Assembly (NCBI GenBank): GCA_019752335.1
Contig: JAIEMJ010000004.1
Span: forward strand, 124,001 to 188,000
Source of the DNA: Bryobacteraceae bacterium
Lineage (GTDB): Bacteria > Acidobacteriota > Terriglobia > Bryobacterales > Bryobacteraceae
Direction: 5' to 3'
Length of the DNA: 64,000 nt
The notes under the pieces are model-generated. The model saw only the letters and a program-made list of their open reading frames with translations. It did no database searches and had not been told where the DNA came from. Shown piece by piece: positions 1-9,407 of this stretch (its first letter is position 1; every line of letters starts with the position of its first letter). The translations under genes were made by a program, and so were the position numbers.

Positions 1-137
1 GAACGCGGCACCACGATCTTGGCCGTGCCGAACTCGGCCAGCAAACCGCGCATCAACAACAGCCGTTCGTCGTCGGCGATCTTGCCAGCCTCCAGCGCCC
101 AGGGGCAAAGCGTCAGGCACAAAAGGAAACGTCGCAT
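1..137 (-). CDS. Partial gene, secreted protein N-terminus, family unknown
   Basis: This is the 5' end of a gene that runs leftward off the window. The ATG reads from 137 on the complement, with a clean GGGAGG ribosome site at 143-148. The roughly 45 visible residues begin with a short basic then hydrophobic segment (MRRFLLCLTLC) that looks like a signal peptide, followed by a charged, Leu/Glu-rich stretch. The family cannot be recognised from this fragment. It is divergent from the cytochrome gene at 211, so the 73-bp gap between them must hold both promoters. Confidence 0.6.
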   Translation of the reverse strand, partial: MRRFLLCLTLCPWALEAGKIADDERLLLMRGLLAEFGTAKIVVPR

Positions 138-210
138 CAGAACCTCCCGCTTCTCTATTGTACGGGCCCGGACGCCTGCCTGCGATGGGTGTAAATTTGA
201 GGGAGCTTCT

Positions 211-3200
211 ATGTTACGTTTTCTTCTCTTCTCGGCCCTGTCGCTGACCACCGTCATAGCCCAGCCCGTCGACTTTATTCGTGACGTGCAGCCCATCTTC
301 GCCAAGAGCTGCCTTAGTTGCCACGGCGAGAAGTCCCAGCAGGCCGGTCTGCGGCTAGACGCGAAGGCGTTGGCCTTCGCTGGGGGCCAGTCCGGCAAAG
401 CGATCCTGCCTGGCCAGGCTGGCGACAGTCCGCTCTATCAGCGTGTGGCGGGCGTGGGCGAACAGGCCCGCATGCCGATGGGCGGCAAAGCACTGCCGGC
501 CGATCAGGTAGAGATCCTGAAGCGTTGGATTGAACAGGGAGCCAATTGGCCCGACGCCGCCAGCGCCAGCGGCGCGGCGATTAAGAAGCACTGGGCCTTC
601 GTCGCGCCGGTGCGCGCGCCGCTGCCCGCCGTGAAGAATCTGCCCTGGGTGCGGACGCCCATCGATCGCTTCATTCTGGCTAAGCTGGAGCACGAAGGCC
701 TGTCGCCTTCGTCCATCGCCAGCAAAACCACGTTGCTCCGCCGCCTCAGCCTGGACCTTACCGGCCTGCCCCCCGCCATTGACGAGATCGATGCCTTCCT
801 AAGGGACCCGAGTCCGCGGGCGTACGAGAAGCAAGTCGACCGGCTGCTCGCGTCGCCCCACTACGGCGAACGCTGGGGACGCCATTGGCTGGACGCCGCG
901 CGCTACGCCGATTCCGATGGCTTTGAAAAGGACAAACAGCGTTCGGTCTGGTTCTACCGCGACTGGGTCATCAATGCCCTCAACCGCGACTTACCCTACA
1001 ACCGTTTTCTGATCGAGCAGTTAGCCGGCGACTTACTCCCCAACGCCACCCAAGAGCAAAAAGTCGCCACTGGTTTCTTGCGGAATTCGATGATCAACGA
1101 AGAAGGCGGCGTCGACCCCGAGCAATTCCGCATGGAGAGCATGTTTGACCGCATGGAAGCCATCGGCAAAGGTATGCTCGGCGTGACGATTCAATGCGCT
1201 CAGTGCCACAACCACAAATTCGACCCCATCACCCAGGAAGAGTACTACAAGATCTTCGCCTTCCTGAATAACTCCAGCGAAGGCAGCCTGGCCGTCTACG
1301 GCGCGGAAGAAGAGATGCAACGCGCGAACTTATTCCGTAAAATCCGCGAAATCGAAAACGAGTTACAACACCGCACGCCGGATTGGAAGTCGCGCATGGC
1401 GAAGTGGGAAGCTTCCGTCAAAGATAATCAGCCGAATTGGGTGGTACCCAAAGTGGAGATCGACGATATTTCCACCGGCGGACAGAAGTACATTCCGCAG
1501 CCCGATGGCAGCGTCCTGGCCGCGGGCTACGCCCCGACGAAATTCCGCGTGAAGTTCACCATCACCACGAAAGATACGAATATTCGCGCCTTTCGTCTGG
1601 AACTGATGAACGACCCCAACTTACCGCTCGGCGGTCCGGGAAGGTCGAGCAAGGGTACCGGGGCCTTGACGGAGTTCGAAGTGGAGATCGCGCCCGCCAG
1701 TAATCCAAAGCAAGTCCGCAAAATCAAAGTCGCCAGCGCCACCGCCGACTTGAACCTTCCGGAGCGCGAACTGGACGCCGCTTACTATGACAAGTCCACG
1801 CGGCGCCGTGTGACGGGCCCGATCGACTACGCCATCGACGGCAGTGACGATACCGCGTGGGGCATCGACGCGGGCCCGTACCTCCGCAATCAGCCGCGCA
1901 AGGCCGTCTTTGTGCTCGCCGAGCCCATCGGCGACCCCAACGGTCTCATCATTGATGTCTACCTCAAGCAGAATCACGGCGGCTGGAATAGCGATGACAA
2001 CCAGAATCACAATCTCGGCCGCACCCGTCTGACTTACACGACGAGCGAAGCGGCACAAGCGGACCCTCTGCCAGCCAAGGTCCGCGAGTTACTCGGCCAG
2101 ACCACGCGGACGCCGCAGCAGGATCAACTCGTCTTCAACTACTGGCGCACGCTGGTGCCGGAGTGGAGCGAGGCCAGCCGGCAAATTGATGAACTGTGGC
2201 GCCAGCACCCGGAGAGCGAAAGCCAGTTGGTGCTCGCCGAGCGTGGCGACATGCGGCAAACCAACTTACTCCTGCGCGGTGATTTTTTGAAACCTGGCAA
2301 AGCCGTGGAGCCCGGCGTACCGGCGTTCTTGAATCCTCTTCCTCCAAACGCCCCGCGCAATCGCCTCACCTTCGCCCAGTGGCTGGTGGATCGACAGGCC
2401 CCCACCACGGCCCGCTCACTGGTGAACCGCGTCTGGCAGAGTTACTTTGGCACCGGCATCGTCTCAACCAGCGAAGACCTGGGCAAGCAAAGCGATGCCC
2501 CCTCGCATCCCGAGTTACTCGATTGGCTCGCTGTCGACTTCATGGAGCAAGGCTGGAGCCTGAAGAAGCTGCACAAGCAAATCGTCATGTCGGCCACCTA
2601 TCAGCAATCTTCGCAAGTAACTCCCGAGTTACTCGAAAAGGACTCCGCCAACCGGCTACTGGCGCGGGCGCCGCGCCTGCGGGTGGAGGCCGAAATCGTC
2701 CGCGATATTGCCTTGGCCGCCAGCGGCCTGCTGAATCCCCGGGTTGGTGGTCCCAGCGTCTATCCGCCCTCGCCCGAGTTTCTCTACCAGCCGCCGGTGA
2801 GCTACGGCCCCAAGATCTGGAAGGAAGAGAAGGGGCTGGCGCGTTACCGCCGCGCCATGTACACCTTTAGTTATCGCTCCGTGCCGTACCCGGCACTGCA
2901 AACCTTCGACGCTCCCAATGGTGACGTCTCCTGCGTTCGCCGTTCGCGCAGCAATACGCCGCTGCAAGCGCTCACTACTCTGAACGAGCCACTTTTTATT
3001 GAGACGGCCCGCGCCCTGGCCCAAGCCGCGATGCGCGAAGGCGGCAAGAGCGACGCCGAGCGCTTGACCTACGCCTTCCGCCGGGTGATGACGCGGACGC
3101 CGGAGCCGAAGGAGGCCACGGAGTTACTCGGGCTGCTGGAACGCCAGAAGGCGCGGTACACCGGGGCCGGCGCGCACCTCGGCGAAGTGCAGGCCTGGAC

Positions 3201-3252
3201 CGCCGTCTCGCGCGTGCTCCTCAATCTCGACGAAGCCATTACGAAGGAATAA
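211..3252 (+). CDS. DUF1549/DUF1553 cytochrome c-type secreted protein (PSD1/PSCyt1 family)
   Basis: A large secreted protein of 1013 residues. The start at 211 is chosen because it has GAGGGAG at 199-205 and begins a signal peptide (MLRFLLFSALSLT). Any reading from further upstream adds basic, non-signal sequence and overlaps the divergent gene. Residues 34-38 are CLSCH, a heme c site of the planctomycete cytochrome C domain. They are followed by a DUF1549 region with a second Cys motif (CAQCHNHKFDP), a middle beta-rich region, and a C-terminal DUF1553 region. Such proteins occur beside DUF1501 proteins in Planctomycetes, Verrucomicrobia and Acidobacteria. A role in exported polysaccharide degradation is often proposed but the reaction is unknown. 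The DUF1501 gene starts 4 bp downstream, so the two form an operon. Confidence 0.9.
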   Translation: MLRFLLFSALSLTTVIAQPVDFIRDVQPIFAKSCLSCHGEKSQQAGLRLDAKALAFAGGQSGKAILPGQAGDSPLYQRVAGVGEQARMPMGGKALPADQVEILKRWIEQGANWPDAASASGAAIKKHWAFVAPVRAPLPAVKNLPWVRTPIDRFILAKLEHEGLSPSSIASKTTLLRRLSLDLTGLPPAIDEIDAFLRDPSPRAYEKQVDRLLASPHYGERWGRHWLDAARYADSDGFEKDKQRSVWFYRDWVINALNRDLPYNRFLIEQLAGDLLPNATQEQKVATGFLRNSMINEEGGVDPEQFRMESMFDRMEAIGKGMLGVTIQCAQCHNHKFDPITQEEYYKIFAFLNNSSEGSLAVYGAEEEMQRANLFRKIREIENELQHRTPDWKSRMAKWEASVKDNQPNWVVPKVEIDDISTGGQKYIPQPDGSVLAAGYAPTKFRVKFTITTKDTNIRAFRLELMNDPNLPLGGPGRSSKGTGALTEFEVEIAPASNPKQVRKIKVASATADLNLPERELDAAYYDKSTRRRVTGPIDYAIDGSDDTAWGIDAGPYLRNQPRKAVFVLAEPIGDPNGLIIDVYLKQNHGGWNSDDNQNHNLGRTRLTYTTSEAAQADPLPAKVRELLGQTTRTPQQDQLVFNYWRTLVPEWSEASRQIDELWRQHPESESQLVLAERGDMRQTNLLLRGDFLKPGKAVEPGVPAFLNPLPPNAPRNRLTFAQWLVDRQAPTTARSLVNRVWQSYFGTGIVSTSEDLGKQSDAPSHPELLDWLAVDFMEQGWSLKKLHKQIVMSATYQQSSQVTPELLEKDSANRLLARAPRLRVEAEIVRDIALAASGLLNPRVGGPSVYPPSPEFLYQPPVSYGPKIWKEEKGLARYRRAMYTFSYRSVPYPALQTFDAPNGDVSCVRRSRSNTPLQALTTLNEPLFIETARALAQAAMREGGKSDAERLTYAFRRVMTRTPEPKEATELLGLLERQKARYTGAGAHLGEVQAWTAVSRVLLNLDEAITKE

Positions 3253-3256
3253 GTTT

Positions 3257-4651
3257 ATGACCACTTCACGCCGTTGGTTTATGCAGGAGTGTGGCGTCGG
3301 CATGGGCGCCCTGGCGCTGCACCATTTGATGGCCGAAGCCGGCGTCGCCGCGCCCGGGAACGAAGATCCGCTGGCCCCCAAGAAGCCGCATTTCGACAGC
3401 AAGATCAAGCGCGTGATTTACCTCTTCATGGCCGGCGCGCCCAGCCATCTCGAATTGTTCGACAACAAGCCGCAGTTAACCAAGTTCGACGGCACCTTGC
3501 CCCCCGCGGACTTACTGAAGGGCTACCGCGCCGCTTTCATCAATCCGAATTCCACCTTACTGGGCCCGAAGTTTAAGTTTGACCGTTACGGCAAGAACGG
3601 CACTGAGCTCTCGGAGTTACTCCCGCACACGGCGAAGATCGTCGACGACTTAACGATCGTCAAGTCGATGTCCACGGACGCCTTTAATCATGCGCCCGGC
3701 CAGTTACTCATGAATACCGGTAACATGATTTTCGGCCGGCCCAGTTTTGGCTCCTGGGTCACGTATGGCTTGGGCAGTGAGAGCCGCGACATGCCCGCCT
3801 TCGTCGTCTTCTCCACCGGCAAGAAAGGCCCTAGCGGCGGCAATAGTTGCTGGGGCTCCGGCTTCCTGCCCACGGTGTATTCCGGAGTCCAGTTCCGCAA
3901 TGTGGGCGACCCCGTCTTGTATTTGTCGAATCCCGCCGGGATCGACAACCAGCTACAGCAGGAGACGTTCTCCACCCTGAAGCGCATGAATCAACTGCGC
4001 CTGGAGTCCATCGGCGATCCGGAGATTTCGACCAGGATTAGTTCCTTCGAAATGGCCTCCCGTATGCAAGTGGCCGCGCCGGACTTAATGGATATTCGTA
4101 AGGAGCCGCAGCATATTCTCGACGCCTACGGCGCCGAACCCGGCAAGCCCAGCTTCGCCAACAGCTGCCTGATGGCCCGCCGCCTGGTAGAGCGCGGTAC
4201 ACGCTTCGTGCAAATCTTCCATGAGGCCTGGGATCAACACGGCGCGTTGAAGCGCGATCTGCCCATCAATTGCAAGGATACTGACCAGGCCTGCGCGGCC
4301 CTGGTGACGGACCTCAAGCAGCGCGGCATGCTCGACGACACGCTCGTGCTCTGGGGCGGCGAGTTCGGCCGTACCCCCATGACGCAAGGTGGCAATGACG
4401 GCCGGGACCATCACCCCAACGCCTTTACCATGTGGATGGCCGGCGGCGGCTTCAAGCCGGGCCTCGTTTACGGCGAAACCGACGACTTAGGCTTTAATGT
4501 CGCCAAGAACAAAGTCCACGTGCATGACTTACACGCCACCATCCTGCACCAGATGGGCTTTGACCATACGAAACTGACTTACAAATTCCAAGGCCGCAAT
4601 TTCCGCCTGACGGACGTTCACGGCAACGTCGTACACGAGTTAGTCAGTTAG
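3257..4651 (+). CDS. DUF1501 domain protein, sulfatase-like fold, exported
   Basis: This 464-residue protein starts 4 bp after the cytochrome gene, with AAGGA upstream. The N-terminus has a Tat-like signal (SRRWFMQECGVGMGALAL). The body carries typical DUF1501 landmarks: LFMAGAPSHLELFDNKP near the start, WGGEFGRTP, and GRDHHPNAFTMW towards the end. DUF1501 proteins resemble the alkaline phosphatase/sulfatase fold and are the standard partner of DUF1549/DUF1553 cytochromes. The substrate is unknown. The gene is followed by a repeat-bearing gap and then the convergent anmK. Confidence 0.9.
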   Translation: MTTSRRWFMQECGVGMGALALHHLMAEAGVAAPGNEDPLAPKKPHFDSKIKRVIYLFMAGAPSHLELFDNKPQLTKFDGTLPPADLLKGYRAAFINPNSTLLGPKFKFDRYGKNGTELSELLPHTAKIVDDLTIVKSMSTDAFNHAPGQLLMNTGNMIFGRPSFGSWVTYGLGSESRDMPAFVVFSTGKKGPSGGNSCWGSGFLPTVYSGVQFRNVGDPVLYLSNPAGIDNQLQQETFSTLKRMNQLRLESIGDPEISTRISSFEMASRMQVAAPDLMDIRKEPQHILDAYGAEPGKPSFANSCLMARRLVERGTRFVQIFHEAWDQHGALKRDLPINCKDTDQACAALVTDLKQRGMLDDTLVLWGGEFGRTPMTQGGNDGRDHHPNAFTMWMAGGGFKPGLVYGETDDLGFNVAKNKVHVHDLHATILHQMGFDHTKLTYKFQGRNFRLTDVHGNVVHELVS

Positions 4652-4960
4652 AGCGAGTTCCGTAATGGCTTGAATGTGGCATGGTTTGTTCATTTACCTT
4701 TCACTGTAAGCCATCGCTCACGCGATGGGCTGGCGCCACTGAAAGAGTCCCCCACGTCAGAAGCCCAGCGAAATGTGTTACTTGCGGTCTTGGACCTCCT
4801 GACGAACCCCGGCCGTAAGGGAGGAGTTCGCTCTGCAAGCCTCCGAACCTCTACCGAGTGAGGTACACAAAGAACGCCGCTTTGTTGCGATCTTGCGTTA
4901 AACGTCGGGGTTCGTTAGTGGGCCGGAGACCGCGTTTGCTTGGTCTTTTGCTTACTGAGC
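4652..4960. repeat. 309-bp gap between convergent genes with hairpin repeat
   Basis: No gene is seen here. The hairpin CCATCGC-TCAC-GCGATGG lies at 4711-4728. Its exact reverse complement occurs at 63372-63389. A 13-mer GTCGGGGTTCGTT at 4904-4916 recurs at 63492-63504. A weak stem AGACC (4927-4931)/GGTCT (4942-4946) followed by TTT could act as a terminator for the rightward genes. Both repeat-bearing gaps lie between convergent genes, as REP-like or bidirectional terminator elements often do. Confidence 0.6.
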
Positions 4961-6094
4961 CTAGAGTGACACCTTACCCATGCCGGCCGCGTGCCGGGCT
5001 CCGGTGGCGGAAGGCAAGTTGTTCGTGCGGCCGTGCCAACGCTCGTAGGCGAGCACGGCGAAGAAAATCGCCTCCTTGGCTTCGGCGTCGAAACCGTAGC
5101 CGGCCGTCGTCGTAATGGCCGTGCCCGGCAGAAAGCCGTCGAGATAAGCCATCAACAAAGGATTGCGCGCGCCGCCGCCGCCCACAATCAGGTCGTCGAT
5201 GGCCATGATCGGTCGGACGAAACGATCTATCTGCGAGGCGACCGTAGCCGCGGTGAAGGCCGTGGCCGTGGCGATCAGGTCCAGCATCGGGAGTCCCGTG
5301 GCGAGCAACCGCTCGACGAACTCCGCGCCATATTCTTCGCGCCCCGCGGTCTTGGGGGGCGCTTGGCGAAAGTAGCGGTCACGCAGCAGTTGGTCCACCA
5401 GGTCGAGGTGGGCGTGCCCTCTTCGGCCGAGCTTCGCGTCGGCGTCATAGAGCAGGCGGCCATTGGTGTGCCGGGCGACGAGTTGGTCAATCACCATATT
5501 CGCGGGCCCGGTATCGAAGGCGAGCACGTCTTCCGGTGGGGCGCCCGGCGGAATGGCCGTCAGGTTGCCGATGCCCCCCAGGTTGAGCGCGACGCGTCCG
5601 CGGCGCGTGTGCCGGAAGACGAGGTAGTCAAAGTAGGGAGCCAGCGGCGCGCCGTGACCACCGGCAGCGACGTCGCGAGACCGGAAGTCTGAGATAACCG
5701 GGACGCCGAGGCGTTCCGCCAAGCGGCAGCCGTCGCCAATCTGCAGCGTGGTCGCGATACGCCGCCCGAGATACTTGGCCGGCGCGCCCTGATGAAAAAT
5801 CGTCTGGCCGTGGCAACCCACCAGGTCCACCCGGTCGATACCTTCCCGCGCGCAAAGCCCGGTCACCGCTTCGGCGTAGAGTTCCGGTAACAGCGCGTGC
5901 AGACGGGCAATGTCAGCGGTATGGCAGTTCGTATTCGACACCCCCAGCAAAGCAGCGCGGACGGCTTTCGGGTAGGCGCTCGTGGCAAAAGCGACAGGTT
6001 GTAGCTTCAGCCGCCAACCTTGGCCCGACAGCTTCACAATGGCCACGTCGATGCCATTGAGCGACGTGCCTGACATGATTCCGGCAACCAGCAT
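4961..6094 (-). CDS. anmK: Anhydro-N-acetylmuramic acid kinase
   Basis: At 377 residues this is the usual length for AnmK. It opens a 1,6-anhydro-N-acetylmuramic acid ring and phosphorylates it to MurNAc-6-phosphate in cytosolic cell-wall recycling. Seen in the sequence: the N-terminal GIMSGTSLNGIDVA loop, GCHGQTIFHQG, and DTGPANMVIDQL with the expected acidic residues. It starts 4 bp after the mutS stop and is presumably co-transcribed with mutS. No murQ or other recycling gene is adjacent, though a lytic transglycosylase, which makes anhydro-muropeptides, lies at 20.5 kb. Confidence 0.93.
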   Translation of the reverse strand: MLVAGIMSGTSLNGIDVAIVKLSGQGWRLKLQPVAFATSAYPKAVRAALLGVSNTNCHTADIARLHALLPELYAEAVTGLCAREGIDRVDLVGCHGQTIFHQGAPAKYLGRRIATTLQIGDGCRLAERLGVPVISDFRSRDVAAGGHGAPLAPYFDYLVFRHTRRGRVALNLGGIGNLTAIPPGAPPEDVLAFDTGPANMVIDQLVARHTNGRLLYDADAKLGRRGHAHLDLVDQLLRDRYFRQAPPKTAGREEYGAEFVERLLATGLPMLDLIATATAFTAATVASQIDRFVRPIMAIDDLIVGGGGARNPLLMAYLDGFLPGTAITTTAGYGFDAEAKEAIFFAVLAYERWHGRTNNLPSATGARHAAGMGKVSL

Positions 6095-6098
6095 TCCG

Positions 6099-8666
6099 CT
6101 ACTGTAACTCTTTTTGTAGCTCCGCCAGCAACTGCAAGGCTTCGATGGGCCGCAGTTCGTCTAATTTCAATCCGCGAATGCGCGCAGCCAGGTCATGGTT
6201 CACCGGCTCAAAGAGACGAATCTGCATTGGCGCCGGCTTGGCCGGGCGCGGACTTAGTTCCGCCGTGGCCGTTTGTTCATTGCTTTCGTGGATCGCCAGG
6301 ATTTCGCGCGCGCGTTCAATTACTTTCGCGGGCAGCGCGGCCAGGCGAGCCACTTCGATGCCGTAACTGCGGTCCGCCGCGCCGGGCTCCACGCGGCGCA
6401 GGAAGATAATCTGATCGCCGCTTTCTTTTACCGACACATGTAAGTTGCGAATGCCGGTGAGTTGTCCCGCTAGTTCTGTCAATTCGTGATAGTGCGTCGC
6501 GAAGAGCGTATAGGCCTTCAATTGTTGGTGAATATGTTCGAGGATGGCCCAGGCCAGCGACAGGCCATCGTAAGTAGCCGTACCCCGGCCGATTTCGTCG
6601 AGAATAATCAGGCTGCGCGCGGTGGCCGTATTCAGAATCAGCGCCGTCTCCGTCATCTCCACCATAAACGTGGACCGGCCCCGCGCCAGGTTATCCGCCG
6701 CGCCGATCCGCGTAAAGACCCGATCCACCAGCGGCAACTGTGCTTCGCCGGCGGGTACAAAGGAGCCCATTTGGGCCAGAATCGAAATCAGCGCCGTCTG
6801 CCGCAAGTAAGTCGATTTGCCGCCCATATTCGGCCCGGTAATTACGGCAAGAAATTGCTTCTGGTCTAAGTAAGTATCGTTGGCAATAAAGCGCTGCGCG
6901 TCGCGCTCGGCGAAACGCTCAATTACGGGATGGCGTCCGCCGGTGACGCGGAACTCGCCGCTATCCGAAAAACGCGGACGGGTGTAGCGCCGCGTTACCG
7001 CCACTTCGGCCAGGCTCGCCGTTAGGTCCACTTCCGCCACCGCGCTGGCCGTCGCTTTGATCGCCCCCGCGGCTGACGCGGTTCGTTGGCGTAGCCCCTC
7101 AAAGATGCCACGCTCCAGCGTCAGAATCTGCTCACCGGCCTCCAAAATCTTGACCTCAAGCTCCTTGAGTTCGGGCGTGGTAAAGCGTTCGGCGTTCACG
7201 AGCGTCTGCTTGCGTTCGTAGTCCGCGGGGGCCAGGGCCTGGTTCGCTTTCGAAATTTCGATGTAGTAGCCAAAGACGTTATTGAAGCGCACCTTCAGGC
7301 TTTGGATCCCCGTCCGTTGCCGCTCCCGGGCTTCAATCGCCGCGACATACTGCTGGCCGTTGCGCTCAATGTCGCGGAGCGCGTCGAGCTCCGCGTTGTA
7401 GCCGGCCCGCACCGTGCCGCCATCCGCCAGATTGACCGGAGGCTGCTCCTGGATGGCGGCCAGGATCGCGTCGCGCACCGCCGGCACGGGATCGAGTTCG
7501 CCGCGGAGTCTCTGGATCAATTCCGCGCTGAGGCCGCGTAGACGTTCGGCCACCACCGGCACCATGTCGAGGGACTTGCCTAGCGCATACAGCTCCCGCG
7601 GATTCACTGAACCCAGGGTCGTCTTCGCCAGCAGCCGCTCGAGGTCCAGCACCTGCCCCAGCGCTTCGCGGACCCCGGCCCGGGCAATCGTGTCGCGCGT
7701 GAGAGCCTCCACCGCGTCGAGCCGCGTGACAATTTCGGCCTCGCGCAGAGCCGGCTGCAGCAAGCGACGCCGCAGCAGGCGGCCCCCCATGCCCGTCCGC
7801 GTGAGGTCCAGCACGTCCACCAACGTCGACTCGCGGCTCTCCCCGGCAAACATCGGCTCCAGCAGTTCCAGGTTGCGCACCGTCACGCTATCCAGGATCA
7901 TGCTGTCGCTGCGCTCAAACCAGGCTGGCCGCTCTAAATGCTCCAATGCCGCCCGCTGCGTATCGCGCAAATAGTGCAAGACGGCCCCAGCCGCGCCAAT
8001 GGCGAGCGGCCGGTCGCCGAAGCCACAGCCGTCAAGCGAAAGCAGTTGGAAATGATCCTTCAGCAGCCGCTCTCCGTAGTCGGCGGCAAAGGTCCAGGCG
8101 TCAAGCTCGCTGCGGACGCCAGGCAGGCTGGGGGCGCCAGGTGCTTGCAGCACCTCGCGCGCGCCGAGTGTTTCCACCGTCCCCGCCGCCTCGCCCTCCT
8201 CCACTTCGGTCACCCGGAACTCGCCCGTGGAGACGTCCACCAAGGCGATGCCGCACCGCTGCCCCGCACGGCTTACTGCCGCAAGGAAATTATTCTCGTG
8301 GGACCGTAAAAGGTTTGGCTCTGTCGCGGTACCAGGAGTAACAATCCGCGTGATCTCCCGCCGCACCAATTTCTTGCCCGCCCCCGCCTCTTCCATCTGT
8401 TCGCACACGGCCACCCGGTGGCCCTTTTGAATCAGACGGGCGATATAGCCATCGGCTGAATGGTAGGGCACGCCGCACATCGGAACGGGCTCGCCCTTCT
8501 CTTTGTTTCTAGCAGTTAGCGTGATTTCGAGCTCCCGTGCGGCCACCACGGCGTCTTCGAAAAAGAGCTCGTAGAAGTCGCCCAGGCGGAACATCAACAA
8601 GGCGCGGGGCACCTGTTGCTTCAGGGCATGATACTGACGCATCAACGGCGTGGAAGGTTCAGACAT
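6099..8666 (-). CDS. mutS: DNA mismatch repair protein MutS
   Basis: The 855-residue ATPase that recognises mismatches and starts methyl-independent or MutL-dependent repair. The mismatch-binding Phe-X-Glu motif is FYELF near residue 33. The ATPase domain carries Walker A GPNMGGKST, the Walker B LIILDEIGRGT and the conserved ATHYHEL. The length and order match bacterial MutS1 (connector, core, clamp, ATPase, C-terminal dimer region). The start at 8666 lacks a strong ribosome site, but the Met and following residues match the family start. It is divergent from the small protease gene at 8812. mutL is not in the window. Confidence 0.96.
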   Translation of the reverse strand: MSEPSTPLMRQYHALKQQVPRALLMFRLGDFYELFFEDAVVAARELEITLTARNKEKGEPVPMCGVPYHSADGYIARLIQKGHRVAVCEQMEEAGAGKKLVRREITRIVTPGTATEPNLLRSHENNFLAAVSRAGQRCGIALVDVSTGEFRVTEVEEGEAAGTVETLGAREVLQAPGAPSLPGVRSELDAWTFAADYGERLLKDHFQLLSLDGCGFGDRPLAIGAAGAVLHYLRDTQRAALEHLERPAWFERSDSMILDSVTVRNLELLEPMFAGESRESTLVDVLDLTRTGMGGRLLRRRLLQPALREAEIVTRLDAVEALTRDTIARAGVREALGQVLDLERLLAKTTLGSVNPRELYALGKSLDMVPVVAERLRGLSAELIQRLRGELDPVPAVRDAILAAIQEQPPVNLADGGTVRAGYNAELDALRDIERNGQQYVAAIEARERQRTGIQSLKVRFNNVFGYYIEISKANQALAPADYERKQTLVNAERFTTPELKELEVKILEAGEQILTLERGIFEGLRQRTASAAGAIKATASAVAEVDLTASLAEVAVTRRYTRPRFSDSGEFRVTGGRHPVIERFAERDAQRFIANDTYLDQKQFLAVITGPNMGGKSTYLRQTALISILAQMGSFVPAGEAQLPLVDRVFTRIGAADNLARGRSTFMVEMTETALILNTATARSLIILDEIGRGTATYDGLSLAWAILEHIHQQLKAYTLFATHYHELTELAGQLTGIRNLHVSVKESGDQIIFLRRVEPGAADRSYGIEVARLAALPAKVIERAREILAIHESNEQTATAELSPRPAKPAPMQIRLFEPVNHDLAARIRGLKLDELRPIEALQLLAELQKELQ

Positions 8667-8744
8667 CGAAACTGTTAGTGTAAACGGTCAAGAAAAACGC
8701 CGCTGAAGATAAAATAAGCGCGCCGTTTTCCGAAAAGATGCATA

Positions 8745-8750
8745 TATAAT
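8745..8750 (+). promoter_or_regulatory. Possible -10 box before the HExxH protein
   Basis: A perfect TATAAT lies 61 bp upstream of the ATG at 8812, in an A+T-rich stretch of the gap between mutS and the divergent gene. No good -35 hexamer is found at 16-18 bp, so this is only a candidate. Confidence 0.3.
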
Positions 8751-8811
8751 GATGAGGGTCGACTTTCCCGTTATGAGGTCGATCAAAAAAATCTCTCAGT
8801 CTGAGATCAAA

Positions 8812-9375
8812 ATGCGTATTTTCCTGTTGTTCGCTGGTCTGGCTACGCTCCCCGCATTCGCGCTGAACCTTACGGTTTTGCTCGATGTCGAACAGAAACA
8901 CTCCCAACGCGCGCTCGTCGAGATGCGCAAAGAACTGGCTAAGGTCTTTAAGCCCACCCATCTGACCGTAGACGTACGGCTGCGCCAGGACGCCCCGGCG
9001 AATGAGACGTACAACGACGTCGTATTGGTCAAACTCAAGGGCACCTGCCAGATGAGCAACCTCGCCCCCCTGATGGACGAACGCGGACCCTTTGCCTTCA
9101 CCCATACCGTGGACGGCAAAATTCTGCCCTTTAGCGAAGTCGCTTGCGACCACATTGCCCGCTCCGTGCAGCAGGCCATGGGCGGCCACAGTTTTGACCG
9201 GGAACGCCTACTCGGCCGCGCCCTCGCGCGCGTCCTGGCGCATGAGATCGTCCACATGGTGGGGCAATGCGCGGACCACAGCCACGCTGGCGTTTTCCGC
9301 CACGCGCTCTCCGGCCGCCAACTGGTCGCCGACAAGCTGGAACTGCAGCCCGAAGACATTGCCCGTCTGCCGTAG
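8812..9375 (+). CDS. Small secreted protein with HExxH zinc-protease motif
   Basis: A protein of 187 residues starting with a signal peptide (MRIFLLFAGLATLPAFA). An in-frame ATG at 8773 would add 13 polar residues and is less likely. Residues 144-148 read HEIVH, a zinc metallopeptidase signature with Gly at 151. The next His is at 156, two residues later than in the classical metzincin HExxHxxGxxH. The rest has no recognisable domain. It is probably a periplasmic or exported metallopeptidase of an uncharacterised small family. It is read in the same direction as the lactonase 32 bp downstream. Confidence 0.65.
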   Translation: MRIFLLFAGLATLPAFALNLTVLLDVEQKHSQRALVEMRKELAKVFKPTHLTVDVRLRQDAPANETYNDVVLVKLKGTCQMSNLAPLMDERGPFAFTHTVDGKILPFSEVACDHIARSVQQAMGGHSFDRERLLGRALARVLAHEIVHMVGQCADHSHAGVFRHALSGRQLVADKLELQPEDIARLP

Positions 9376-9407
9376 CGTCAGCCCTGATCTGATAGGATCA
9401 GCACCAA

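Noticed and set aside
19-210. Upstream extension of the cytochrome gene reading frame
   Set aside because: It reads basic sequence without a signal, overlaps the divergent gene at 1-137, and the ATG at 211 has both a ribosome site and a signal peptide.
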